Source: Blakeslea trispora (Eukaryota > Mucoromycota > Mucoromycetes > Mucorales > Choanephoraceae). Taken from it: a stretch of 64,000 nt of DNA. The position numbers and the translations under genes were made by a program. The notes under the pieces are model-generated. The model did not search any database, was not told the DNA's origin, and worked only from the letters and a program-made list of their open reading frames with translations. Below are positions 1 to 11,157 of the stretch, one piece after another (the stretch's first letter is position 1; each line of letters begins with the position of its first letter). Location: positions 62,001 through 126,000 of the forward strand of contig JAIWNE010000065.1 of assembly GCA_025331445.1 (NCBI GenBank), in the 5' to 3' direction.

Positions 1-105
1 GCCATTGTGCCTTCACAAAGCAGCAATGTTTATCCTTCTGATTTGGTCTTGATATTATGCAGTTAAGCTGAACAAAAACCTTGCTGCATAAATCAGGGGG
101 AGAAT

Positions 106-148
<43 letters not shown>

Positions 149-1271
149 GAAGTTGATGCAGGAGATTCATATTCGAGCAACAGGGGGGAAAAACAAAGAA
201 AATAGTCGGTGCTCGTTTGTATATTGCTTGTCTTTTTTTAAAAAACATAGCTGCCAAGAATAATGAAGCTTGCATCTTTGCTTTTTTTTCTTAGGTGATA
301 GAACAAAAGGTTTTAGAGCCCAAAGCTTTTAACCTTGTTTGAACCTTTTTTTTTTGTCGCTTGAAGCACGATTTCATTCTAAACTTATAAAAAATGTCAA
401 AAGCTAAAGTCATTCTTTTTTTTTCTTAAAGAGTATCATAGTTAGTTGATGAATTTTTCTCAAGAAAGACCAAACAGTTTACAGGTTTGTTAAAAAAAAA
501 AGGATTCTTGACAAGTACTGCTAATGTTTAAGTATTTCCATGATTGTAAATTGGTTTAGCCATAAATCACTCAAAAGATTACAATCTCAGTGACACCCGT
601 TGATTTCTTTTGTGGACATACATTGGCCAATTATCATATGTTTCTGTCACAAAAAAAAAAAGGACATTGGTCCCTTTTTGTTTTGCAAATATTTATCAAT
701 CATATCGAATGAGAAAAGAGAGGCAAGTCTCTGCTGAGGTACAAGCCATTTATGCACTGATTTTGATTGTATTGTTACCAGAAAGCAAAGCTCAGATGAA
801 GCCATTGTGTAAACTTAATTATGCTTGGACAAACATATTACTTTTTGCAAGGTTAAAAAAGGGATACAGAAAATGGTTTACTTGCTCGTCATCTAATCAA
901 GCTTTGGTTTGTAAGTAACTTGAATACTTGCTGCATTATCGCTTTTGATAGAAGGGGGAACTGTATGAGTGATGGTATGGCCTAAGGCACAGGCTTAGAT
1001 CCAATCAAAACCAAGCATGACAGTTCAAAGTCCGTATGTTGCTCTTTTGATTTTTTGACTGGTGACGTCTTGAAAAAAAAAAAAAAATTTCGCCAGCGAA
1101 ACAAAAGCCAAAAAAAAAAAAAGTTGGGAGGCAAAGTCAGCAAATGAGTAGTAAGAGAGAAAAAAAAAAAAGGGCCCGAATGGCTAATAATAATAAGGCC
1201 ATTCATAATTTTTTTTTCTCGAGTTCTTTTGTTACTTAACCCTCCCCACTCTCTCTCTCTTATTTGAAACA
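1..1271. other. Intergenic DNA upstream of RIP1
   Basis: No coding region could be supported here. The stretch holds an AG dinucleotide microsatellite near 109-143 and several A or T homopolymers. A CT-rich tract lies just before the RIP1 start codon, as is common in fungal 5' leaders. The open frame at 610-918 has no recognisable motif and low-complexity composition. Confidence 0.6.
109..143. repeat. (AG)n microsatellite
   Basis: About 17 uninterrupted AG units are visible. The SLSLSLS peptide read from the other strand is a by-product of the repeat and not a gene. Confidence 0.95.
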
Positions 1272-2140
1272 ATGGCTTCTTTAGCTCGTACTTTTGCCAC
1301 TCGTCTTCCTGCTCGTAGCTATGCTACTCCTGCTATGAAGCGTTTCCTTTTCATCAACAACAAGGAAGAAGAAAAGCAAGGTAAGATCTACCCCCCCCTC
1401 CCTTCCTATTTCTCTCTCTCTTTTCTAACAATTTCGCTTAGGTACACAAACTCGTTCATACAGCACCACCAATGTTCCCGACTTTTCTAAATACAAGAAG
1501 GCTTCTTCTAGTGGTGAAGCCAGCCGTAACTTTGCTTACATGATGGTTGGTACTACTGGTTTGGTTACTGCTGCCGGTGCTCAAGCTACTGTGAGTGACT
1601 TTTTGGCCAACATGTCTGCCTCTGCCGATGTCTTGGCTTTGGCTAAGGCTGAAGTTGATTTGGCTTCTATTCCTGAAGGCAAGAATGTCACCATCAAGTG
1701 GAGAGGAAAGCCTGTCTTCATCCGTCACCGTACCGAATCCGAAATTTCTGAAGCCAACCAAGTCAACATTACTGAATTGCGTGATCCTCAACAAGATGCC
1801 GAAAGAGTAAAGGACCCCAAGTGGTTGGTTATGCTTGGTGTTTGTACTCACTTGTAAGTGTTAAGTCTTGTAGTAAAGTAGCTGGTTGATTGACCTATGT
1901 ATTAGGGGTTGTGTACCTATTGGTGAAGCTGGTGATTATGGTGGATGGTACTGTCCCTGTCACGGTTCTCACTACGATATCTCTGGTCGTATCCGTAAGG
2001 GCCCTGCTCCTCTTAACCTTGAAGTTCCTGGTAAGTTTTTTTTTATTGATACGCATAATTGATTGGCTGTATTTTACTCATAACTTTTTTTTTTTGTTTT
2101 AGAATACAACTTTTCTGATGACAAGCTTATCATCGGTTAA
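1272..2140 (+). CDS. RIP1: Rieske iron-sulfur subunit of cytochrome bc1 complex
   Basis: Four exons (1272-1380, 1442-1853, 1906-2030, 2103-2140) join in frame to give 227 residues. This is the ubiquinol-cytochrome c reductase subunit that passes electrons from ubiquinol to cytochrome c1 at the mitochondrial inner membrane. Both [2Fe-2S] boxes are present: CTHLGC at about residues 171-176 and CPCHGSHYD at about 190-198, supplying two Cys and two His ligands. The N-terminus ([17 protein letters not shown]) is Arg/Ser/Ala-rich without acidic residues, as in mitochondrial presequences. The hydrophobic segment after about residue 75 ([18 protein letters not shown]) is the expected membrane anchor. 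Introns are 52-72 bp with GT..AG borders, and the exon 2/3 junction splits the first cluster box. Length fits the family. Confidence 0.97.
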
Positions 2141-3837
2141 ACATCATGATTCCAACAATTTTAATCACCCATCAAGTTATTATCGAAAAAAAAAAAAGAA
2201 CCCCTTTATAGAGAACCTCCTTTTTTTTTCCTTTTGATTCAAGAAAAGACAACAACAAAAAATAATAAATATGTCTTCCCTTTTTTTGTACTGTATTTAG
2301 GCTGCTTATGTTTAATTGGTGAGGGGGGTTATTTTGGAAAGTCAGTATACAGAGTGGATGACTGGTACGAGCATAGAATAGACATCATCAACATTATTTC
2401 AAGAAAGCAAAAGGAAAACAGATTTGACTTGCAGGAAGAAAAGACACTGAGTGATTCATTATTAGTGCCTCCTTTTCTCTCGCTTTTTCTTGCTTGAGAA
2501 GATGCAAAGCTAGGCATTATGATTACTGCTTTTTCTTTCCTATAAAGCTCAAGAAGTGATCCAATTAGCACTGATTTGATACAACAGTCTACTAAGGCCA
2601 AAACACAGATCGTCTTCTTTTTTACTCAAAGAACCAAGCGTTTCGAGTTCTCTTTCAGTCATAGAGCATTATCTACTAAGAGTTCTTAGATGCTAAACAA
2701 GATAACCAAACATTTAAAGATGAGGCCAAGTAGAAAGCCGAGACTTTTGACAACAAGTAAAGACAATTGTTTTCGAGTGTCATTGACCCCCCCTTGCCTC
2801 AGCAACTTAAAATAGGGGAAATTAAACAGCTTCTTAATACTGTTTATAACACAAATCGGAAGGCTAGTATGATGTCTTGGAGGAAGCTTATATGTATTAG
2901 CAAACAATACTCCTTTCGACTTTTTTCCTGAAAGAAGTAGTGAATTACTTGTCTTGTTGATAAAACTTCAAGAAGACAGTAACCAGCCCCTATTGATCCA
3001 CTCATAGTGCATCTAGACTTAGTTATGTGGAAATGCTTTGCTTCTCACAGTCAGTTCTCAATTGGAAGTTGATTCAAAGATAATCAAATCTGCGCTTTCA
3101 AAAGAAAAACGCCAATCTGTTTACAAAAGGCAATCACCCTTTGCCCTGAAATCAATCTGCTCATTAGCAAGTAAGCTCCTAGCTAGACAACAGATTGAAG
3201 AAAGCGATTTCAAACAGCTATTGAAAAAAGACCTGTTTTCGTCTACAAGATGATGTAAAATTACCGGCTATTCCCCTTGAGATATATAACTTTTTATACT
3301 GATTGAGTTATACTTTATCACTATAAAGAAAACGCAAAATGAAATGATACTTTTATATACCATAAACTGAAAGTGAGAGAAAAAGGATTCAGAAAATATC
3401 ATTGGAACTATCTGATATGGTTCATGCAGACATGATCTCCTTGGTTTGACAACTAAACTCCTCTTTAATAATAATAATAAAAAATTGCCTGTAACAACTA
3501 CTCCGCTTGAGAACTGAGGTAAACTCTTTAAGCTTTTAGCTATTGTTTTAACACACTCAAGTCTTGATATGTAGCTCTTGATACGTCAGCCCTTAAAATA
3601 AATAGGGGTGAATTAAACATATCATGAAAAGAAGCCTGTATTCATCAAGAGTTCAAATAAGAGACACATTTAAAATCAATTCTACTTTATTGCATAGTTC
3701 AAGCTAACTTGTCTATTTCTAACTGTATATTATAGCTCTTTTGTTTTTCTATAAACTTGTTTAAAATGCCTTTTATAGTTCAAGACAATGGGGGGGTATG
3801 TATCTGAAAAATGACTACTTACAAGTTGTCTGTTTAA
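2141..3837. other. Intergenic DNA between RIP1 and DHR2-like gene
   Basis: No gene was recognised. The two flanking genes converge here, so both 3' UTRs should lie in it. An open frame at 3038-3253 (about 70 codons, Lys/Ser-rich) lacks a recognisable domain, and I treat it as chance. Confidence 0.5.
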
Positions 3838-6123
3838 TTAGGATGCAGAGTTATTAAAGTATTTCGGTGCTGCTAATGGCAACCAGGCAGATTGGATGGC
3901 AGATACACCACGTACATAATGCTTTGTAGTGAAAACCAATTCATTGTAAAGAATGCCCTCTACACGTTTACCAAACATAGCAGAGCCAGGATGAATCTTG
4001 ACGAGTTGACTACCAGATACACTCTTGTATGAGCCATCGGGCTGTAACAGAGCAGTATTTTGAAAGAAGCCTGTCAAGAAGCACTTTAGCACTTTGTCTG
4101 TCTCAGTGCCACAACTAGATTTGGGATCCATATCGATACGTTCACAAAATCGAATCAGTTGATCGCGCACTTCCTGTGAGGAGAAAACACCAAGTCAATC
4201 TCATCATTGCTTTTTCTTTTTTTCTTTTCTTGTTATTTACCATTGCAATCTTCATATTTCTATTATTAATAAAGTTTTCTTTGCACCACTCAATGTCACC
4301 TTTAACTTCCCAATATGACTTGAGCACATTAAGCAAAGTCAAATGGTCACCATCAGGATGGAGAAATTTTTTTCTTGCTTCAGCAGCTTGTTCTCTTTTA
4401 TCGGAAGGAGTAAAGAAGATGGTATCCACTGACAAAAGAGAAATGATAGCAACAACTTCCAAAGTACATTCATATTCTCTTGACTGAATCAATACTTTAG
4501 AATAGGTAGGGTCAAGAGGAAACTCTGCCATCTGTTTGCCTAATTCTGATAGCTGACCTTTATCATCAATAGCACCTAGCGCATACAATTCCTCCAAAGC
4601 ACGGACAAGTGACGCTCTTGAAGGTCTATCCATATAATCAAACTCGAGTACGTTCTCAATACCTGTTGCCTTTAATGAAAGCACAGCAGCAGCCAAGTTA
4701 CATCGTCTGATTTCAGGCACTGTATCATCCTCTAATTCTCTAAAGGCATCTTCAGTGTAAAGTCGATAACATACACCTGCTGCTTCTCTTCCTGCACGAC
4801 CTGTTCGTTGCCAGGCTGAACTTTTTGAGATAGGATGAAGCAACAAGGACTCTACACCAATCTTGGGATTGAATCCACGTAACTTGGCCAGGCCAGTATC
4901 AATGACATACTTGATGCCTGGGATGGTAATACTGGTTTCTGCAATATTAGTAGACAAGATGACTTTGCGTGTATTTTCAGGTGCAGGATCAAACACTTTT
5001 TGTTGCTGAGAGGGTGGTAATGCAGCAAACAGAGGACAAGCCAATAGCTTTTGTTGATGTGGGCGAAGCTGAGCAGAATATTCGTTGACAAGTGCTGTTA
5101 AACTTTCAATGGCCTCTTGACCTGGCAAGAAGACAAGTATATCTCCCTTTGGATTATTCATATGGATTTGAAAGATGGACACTAATGCTGCATCCAAATA
5201 ATCTGCTTGGGGTTCTACCGTGAACATGGTGTCCACAGGATAAAGACGACCTGATACATACAAAATTTTAGCTTGGTTGAAAAACTCGCTAAACTTTTCA
5301 GCATCCAAGGTAGCACTCATGATGACAATCTTCAATGGCTGAACGCCCTCCTTCTTCGAACGGATCTCTTGAATCTTCTTGATCATACCAAACAACATAT
5401 CAGTTCGAAGCGTACGTTCGTGTGCTTCATCCAATACAACCACCTTATATCGTAACAAGAGCTCGTCTGATAAAATCTCTCGCAGCAGCATACCATCTGT
5501 CAAGTATTTTATGATGGTATGTTGACTAGATGTATCGTCAAATCGAACAGTATAGCCCACCTTGGTACCTAGTCGAGTCATTGTTTCTTCTGCAACACGT
5601 TTTGCTAAATTGACAGCAGCTACTCTTCTGGGTTGTGTAACCGCTACTCCTCCTAGATCCTTTGAAGCCAAACCTGCTTCTACAAGAAACTGTGGAATCT
5701 CTTTTTTTTTTGTAAAGAAAAATCAAGTTAGACAATAGATATAAAATCAACAAGGTAGATGACTTACGGGTCGTTTTGCCAGAACCAGTTTCACCCATCA
5801 CAATAACAGTATCATTTGTTTCTAATGCCTTGATGATTGATTCTCGACCTGACATCCGAAAAAAAAAAAGAGAGAAAGAGTTTCAGATGTGCAAAACAAG
5901 AATCGAATGAAATGTTAGACTTACCTGCATAGATAGGTAATTGCTTTCGAAATTCAAGCATCTCCTGCTTCTTCTTTTTGTACTCTGTATGGTCTAGCTT
6001 TTTTGTTTTTGCATTGAACTTTTCGTTGTTGTTCCTTTTTTGTTTTTTGCTGCCTTTTTCGTTGTCCTTAAACTCAAAGTCGGCTTCTTTATCTTGTTCC
6101 TGAAAATTAACTACTCGCTTCAT
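3838..6123 (-). CDS. DHR2: DEAH-box RNA helicase, DHR2/DHX33-like
   Basis: Four exons (6123-5925, 5848-5768, 5700-4241, 4173-3838) give 691 residues. The Lys-rich N-terminus suits a nucleolar protein. Helicase motifs are Walker A GETGSGKTT at about 85-93, DEAH at about 184-187 inside VVVLDEAHERT, and SAT in KIVIMSATLDAEKF. Motifs V/VI follow (STNIAETSITIPG, QRTGRAGREAAG), then winged-helix/HA2 and OB-fold regions to the C-terminus. In yeast Dhr2 acts in small-subunit pre-rRNA processing in the nucleolus. The lack of a long N-terminal extension and a size close to yeast Dhr2 favour DHR2/DHX33 over the splicing helicases Prp2, Prp16, Prp22 and Prp43. The exact orthology is inferred. Confidence 0.9.
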
Positions 6124-7061
6124 TGCTGATACTGCTTACAAAAGAGAAAAAAAAAAAGTAAGAACAAGAAAAAAAGAGTGCTTTTTATCATTTACCTTTC
6201 AAATTTTGTCCGGTCACACACCAGTCACTTCACTTTTGAAAGTGCATAAATTGCCTTGATCTTTTGATCTTTGACATCTCTGAAATTCTGTTTGACAGAC
6301 TTGCTCAATAGTGGCTGATGTTCTCCTCCTCGTTCCCCCCCCCCCACTGCCTAAATCATGGAATCATATTCACCAACATTTTTTCTTCCTCGCCGAGACT
6401 ATTTTTCATGCAGATCCTCTGGACTGTTTAACACTATGCTGATGAAGACGACAGTTCTTTTAATTGAAGTTGTTCTATTCAATTCTTTTGTATCTTTTTT
6501 AACCTCCCATACCTCCTCTTCTGTTGTTTTATTTTATCTTTTTTTCTACTTTCCATTTACTCATCTTTACATCTTTCATGTTTACTTAAATCATTGTAGA
6601 GTACTTCCTTCTGGTAGCCTAATAAGGCTGCAAGATATGTGCGATGGATAAAAAGAAATACATACAATACTGAACCAAAGTTTTCTATGTGCGCATAAAT
6701 ATCTCTATATCAAAGATCAGACCTGGTTAATGTAATAATTTACAGATGAATTTAAATGTATATTTATTTATTTTTTACTTTTGCCTCTTTTTTTGAAAGT
6801 TTGCATGATTAAACAAAGTATGTGCTTTATGCTTAAAATAAAAGGGAAATAAGGAGGATGGGAACATAAAAGTATAGTACAACCAAAAGAGAAGAAAAAG
6901 TAAAGCAAAGAAAGAAAATGAAAACAGTAAAAAAAAAAAAGAGATAAATAATTGTATATACATATACATATATGTAACATGCGTATAAGGAAGGGAGAGT
7001 TGAAAAAGGATATATGTAAAAAAAAAAAAAAAAAAAAAAAAAAGTTCATAGGTGATTGAGT
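6124..7061. other. Intergenic DNA between DHR2-like and MADS-box genes
   Basis: This contains the promoter side of the DHR2-like gene and the 3' side of the MADS-box gene. A poly(A) run lies at about 7018-7043, next to T- and A-rich stretches whose translated frames are Phe/Lys low-complexity. No gene was recognised. Confidence 0.6.
7018..7043. repeat. Poly(A) homopolymer of about 26 bases
   Basis: The run is uninterrupted and sits just downstream of the stop codon of the minus-strand MADS-box gene. It reads as T on the coding strand, so it is not that gene's poly(A) tail. Confidence 0.9.
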
Positions 7062-7969
7062 TTAACCTACAGTAGGCTCTATCTTAATTTTCTTATTATG
7101 AGGGTTTTCGTACCCTGTAGGTGCTTGCCTTTTTTCGAGACTATAATAAAAGGGAAAGTTTAATAAATAAATAAAAAAGTAAGTGAATATAAATCAGTTT
7201 TTAGTTTTGTACCTTTCATCAGAACGTGTATTGCTTAAAGGGGAAGGTCGGTAATCTCGGGCATTCGATGGCCAATGAAATGTACCAGGGTTTGTTGGTG
7301 TGGCCGAGAAATTTAATGGACTTGGTAATTCGTTTTGTTGATAAAATTCAGGGTAGAATGTTGAGGGTGAAGGCAAGTTTTGTGCAAATTGTGAAGGAAC
7401 AGCAGAAGGTGGACCTAGTGCATTTTTCTAGAGTGCATGTCAAAATTAGCAAATGAACAATTTGGGAAGGTTTCGTATCTACCTGTGAACGGGGTGTGGA
7501 GGAGGATGGAGGCAACCGGTCCATCACCTGCTTAGGGTTCTCTTCAGCAGGAATCTGGACTCGAAGGTGAGGGCGCTTATAGCTCTCTAGATCCAACTCA
7601 GAAGTACTTTTAGGAGAGGCTATTGCCTGAGACACTGGAGGTGTGGGAGGCATCTGCTGCTCTTTAACGTGATAAAAGTTCGTAGGCTGAGGTGGCGAAG
7701 GATAAGTCATGTTACCATTAGGAAGCATCATTGGTTGAGGTTGAGGTGAAGGTGTGTACATCATTGGTCGTGGTTGTGCATAATTAGAGTTAGGCTTTTA
7801 AGAGAAACAATAAGGTTAGTGATAGATTGCATATTATTACAAAAAAAAAAAGACATACCATATACATTGGATAGAGCTCATAGTTTTGCATTGGTTGCGA
7901 GATGGATGAACGTTGAGCCATTGGTGTACGCTCAGGAGAGTAATTCATTACATTATAGTCCATTTGCTT

Positions 7970-8002
<33 letters not shown>

Positions 8003-8507
8003 TTGTTGTAGTTGCTGTTGCTGTTGCTGTGTTTGTTGTAGTTGTTGCTGCTGCTGCTGCTGTTGTTGTTGTTGTGGTATCTCTTCATGATCAGGAAAAT
8101 CCTGAAAATTATCTTCATCGTCCTTTTCGCTAGAATCAACAAACTATGAAAGAACGTAAGTTACTGCGATATAGATAAAAAGTAGATGACTTACATCTCC
8201 GTTACTTTTGCTTTCATAAGGCTCATCATACTTTATAAAAGAAAAGAAAGATATGAGATATGAGGAGAATGTTAGAGATTAGTACTCATACCTCAGTATA
8301 TCGCATCAGGACTTTATCAATATCAGTACTTGCATACTGAACAAGTTTGTTGTTGGAATTATTGAGAATAATAAGGGCAATTTCACAATTACAAAGTACA
8401 CTGAGCTCATAAGCTTTCTTCATTAAACCATGCTTTCGTTTGAGAAAGGTGACTTGTCGATTGCGGTCGTCAGTAATAGGTTGAATTCTAATCTTTTTGC
8501 GTCCCAT
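7062..8507 (-). CDS. MADS-box transcription factor (MEF2/RLM1 type) with polyQ tract
   Basis: Six exons (8507-8292, 8230-8195, 8143-7859, 7794-7483, 7427-7213, 7140-7062) join in frame to give 380 residues. Residues 1-60 are a full MADS domain: [18 protein letters not shown], then [21 protein letters not shown]. The MGRKKIxI start and the following segment match MEF2/Rlm1 better than SRF/Mcm1. After the domain come an acidic patch and a Gln run of about 30-40 residues (7965-8075) that is interrupted by Leu, Thr and Lys. A Pro/Ser/Gln-rich tail follows. The last residues contain IKIEP, a sumoylation consensus. In yeast Rlm1 acts under the cell-wall-integrity MAP kinase; the same role here is inference. 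An intron in the 5' leader is likely, because TTGCAG ends 3 bases before the ATG and GGTACATG lies about 65 bases upstream. Confidence 0.92.
7965..8075 (-). repeat. CAG/CAA tract encoding polyglutamine
   Basis: This is an imperfect trinucleotide array in exon 3 of the MADS-box gene. Mixed CAA and CAG codons, with a few Leu, Thr and Lys codons, suggest a selected amino-acid tract more than a fresh slippage array. The coding frame is fixed by 95 whole codons between the two splice sites. Confidence 0.9.
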
Positions 8508-8725
8508 ATTCTGCAAGGAAGAAAATCATCAGATTTGATTCATGCAAATCAGTCCTTTTTCGACATGTACCTTTTTTTTTTTGCTTGAATTGAAATGTAT
8601 AAAAAAAAGAAGAGAGAGAGAGAAAAAAACAATGTTTAAAAAAGAAATGATGTATTTATAGAATGTTTTATTATTATCTAATATTTGATTGGGCCAAGAT
8701 ATTTATTTTTAGAAACAGGTAGGAT

Positions 8726-9631
8726 TCATTTCTGGAACATGCCTCTATTCAATTCAGACATAATAATGCTGCCTGCATTGGCGACATTGAGCGATTCAAC
8801 TTCAGGATACATTGGTAAGGAAACTTTAATTTCTTTGTCAAGCAATTCTCCTGCACCATGGTGCTCTGAGCTCAAAATCAAAGCTACCTTTTTTGGCAAC
8901 TCCTTGAATGGTTTGTCTTGAAAGTTCCAAAACCATATGCCCATCCCTGGTTTTACTGTGCTGCCTTCAGGCGACCATAGATCACTTGGCTTTATGTTGC
9001 TAGGTAACATATCTGCCACTAAGGGTGTATAGTCTTGCTCTTTAAGAGTTTCCAAAATAGCTCTTATGGTGGGATAAGCGACATGAGGCCAAACCACCGA
9101 AAGGCCCCTAGAGGCACGCACTGTCTTGTCATTATAGAGATCACATGTGCCAGAGGTATCCAAACCAGCACGCCAACCCAAGGCCATTGCTGTACGAACT
9201 AATGTACCCAAGTTACCAGGGTCATTGATCTTGTTAAACACAAGTAATCTATCTTGACTAAATACATCTTGTTGTGTCTTTTTGGGTATAGGTATCTCTG
9301 CAAATAAATCATGTTTCGCTGGTTTAGAAGACGTCCCTAAAGCACGACGCACTACATTGATGTCAGCTAGATAATAGTCTTTTGCTGGTAAGGTGGAAGG
9401 GTTCTCAAAGACAGAAAGTCCAGGTTGCTTCATTTCGGGCTCCTTGCGTGCTGTTGTGATGGCAAGGGAAGTGATCTGGCAACCTTGTTTATGAAGCTCA
9501 CGAATTGTTTTTGCACCCTGTACAAGCACAGATTGATGATCAATTCGATACTGCTTTCTCTCTCGAAGTGCTATCCAGTGTTTGGCCACTTTGTTGTGTT
9601 GACTGGTAATTTCCTTGAACAATTTTGACAT
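8726..9631 (-). CDS. SpoU/TrmH-family RNA 2'-O-methyltransferase
   Basis: This intronless frame of 301 residues carries all three SPOUT motifs. Motif 1 is NDPGNLGTLVRTAMALGW at about residues 136-153. Motif 2 is LILSSEHHGAG at about 252-262. Motif 3 is SLPMYPEVESLNVANAGSI at about 272-290, with the Asn-containing knot loop. The N-terminal part (IDHQSVLVQGAKTIRELHKQ) resembles the substrate-binding domain of TrmH and MRM3-type enzymes. The protein should methylate a ribose 2'-OH in tRNA or rRNA using S-adenosylmethionine. A mitochondrial rRNA target as for MRM3 is possible, but the first 20 residues are not a clear presequence. The gene lies 218 bp upstream of, and on the same strand as, the MADS-box gene. 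Absence of introns stands out against its neighbours. Confidence 0.9.
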   Translation of the reverse strand: MSKLFKEITSQHNKVAKHWIALRERKQYRIDHQSVLVQGAKTIRELHKQGCQITSLAITTARKEPEMKQPGLSVFENPSTLPAKDYYLADINVVRRALGTSSKPAKHDLFAEIPIPKKTQQDVFSQDRLLVFNKINDPGNLGTLVRTAMALGWRAGLDTSGTCDLYNDKTVRASRGLSVVWPHVAYPTIRAILETLKEQDYTPLVADMLPSNIKPSDLWSPEGSTVKPGMGIWFWNFQDKPFKELPKKVALILSSEHHGAGELLDKEIKVSLPMYPEVESLNVANAGSIIMSELNRGMFQK

Positions 9632-10092
9632 TGTGGCAAGTGTAAAATTTCTATATATTGGAAAAGATTAAAAAAAAAAATTCTTCTGGTAAAACAGAAA
9701 GCTGTAACATTCCGAAATTTGGCAATAAGTCACAGTGCTGCTAAAATTCAAATAATAAGCCTTAGTCATTTCCCTATTTTTTGGCTTCTGTTTTAAGACA
9801 TATTGTTTGTCACAAAAGACTAATTCATTAACTTTTATATTGTTAATAATAATATATTTTTAATCATCTATGAATAGGCTGCTTTAATTAGACTGATTTA
9901 TGAAAAAAAAAAAAACTTATTTTTAGGTGATAGTCCTTTATCAAGTTTCAATTCAATGCTATTTCTATAGTCATGTAGGTCATTACATGTAATTATGTTT
10001 AAGCCAAGGCATATAAACGATGGGTAGATCTTTTTCGAGAACAAACGATGGACCGTCTAGAGTAGTTGCCTATTAAGGCATATTCTAGTCGT

Positions 10093-10114
10093 GCACACAC
10101 ACATACACACACAC
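10093..10114. repeat. (CA)n repeat
   Basis: An alternating CA tract broken by a single T. Confidence 0.85.
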
Positions 10115-10659
10115 GCAGGCTTGTGCTGCATCAACTATTTGTAATACATACAACACCCACAGTCTTTTTGGTATTGCTAAATTGAAAGTAAATCCTTATG
10201 TATATGTGTGTAAAGCTGACAATAGATCGAGAAGAATAGCTTTATAAGCTAGTGGCATAACGAAGTGATAATTTACAAAAGGTCAAAAGGAAAAAAAATC
10301 AATTGAGTTTTGAATAGGAAGGAGATTAAACTGCTTGCAGCTTGGTTATTATTTCATGTTCTTCTTGTGTGAACAGACATGACCTATTAAGGCTGTCAGT
10401 TTGAAATCGTAGTCTGTTCTAAGAAAGAAAAAGAAGATTAAAACATGCCTCTTTTTGATTGGCAAAGTGTATGCGGATGCTGATTATTCTTTCAGTGACT
10501 AAAAGCAGTCTCACAGAACAAGTCATACAAGCACCTGATAAACTTGAATAACAGTAATCACATCCTTATTAAGGAACCTGAAAGAACAAGGCAACTATTA
10601 TCTTCTCAAAGAAACTTTTTTTTGGGTACTTTGTGTAATTTCGTTCGCCCCATACACAT

Positions 10660-10711
10660 CCATACGAATATATATATACATATATGTGTATGTGTGTGTG
10701 TGTGTGTGTGT
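10660..10711. repeat. (TA)n-(TG)n compound microsatellite
   Basis: Alternating TA units run into about ten TG units. The predicted peptides across it (VCVCVC, HTHTHT) are artefacts of the repeat. Confidence 0.9.
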
Positions 10712-11157
10712 TTCGCAACAGCCGTAGCATTGATTCTGAATTGATTTGTATCGAGAATAAAAACAATGAAAGGCTTACCAGACTTAACTTTGCATGTTAC
10801 ACAGAGTAAACTTTTTTCTTTTCTTGAATTATATAAGCTCAATCAATTAAGCTTACCTTACATTCTCTCCATACACCAGCAACTACATCTTAAAATTGAA
10901 TCGTCTTTTAAAGTCACTGTTTCAGATCTTTTTGTACCTGAATTTCAAGATTTATAATCCACAAAATGATTACCCAATAAAAATAGAAAAAAGAACAAAG
11001 AAATGAGGAAAAAAAGGAGAGAAGCTGAGTTCAGCTGCTTGTGTAACAAAGGGACTTCAAAGCTAATAAAAGTTGAATTAACTGTAAAAAGAAAAAAAAA
11101 AGAATCGAGTACCTTTTTTTTTTTACTTTTTTCTACTTTATTTTGTCGCTTTACCCA

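Larger units (their letters stand above)
9632..11157. other. Intergenic DNA with dinucleotide repeats
   Basis: This holds a CA-rich repeat near 10093-10114 and an AT/TG repeat near 10660-10711. Open frames such as 10544-10744 and 10766-10957 have no motif and overlap the repeats or simple sequence, so I do not call genes. The last 150 bases before 11158 should be the P450 promoter and leader. Confidence 0.55.

Noticed and set aside
7774..8133. Plus-strand Val/Ala-rich frame
   Set aside because: Antisense of the polyQ tract, without independent evidence.
7948..8142. Asn/Ser-rich frame ([10 protein letters not shown]) overlapping the MADS-box gene
   Set aside because: Shadow of the CAG/CAA tract; the Gln frame is fixed by the flanking MADS-box exons.
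10544..10957. Overlapping open frames around the TG repeat
   Set aside because: Composition follows the microsatellite and AT-rich DNA; no motif, no splice-supported extension.
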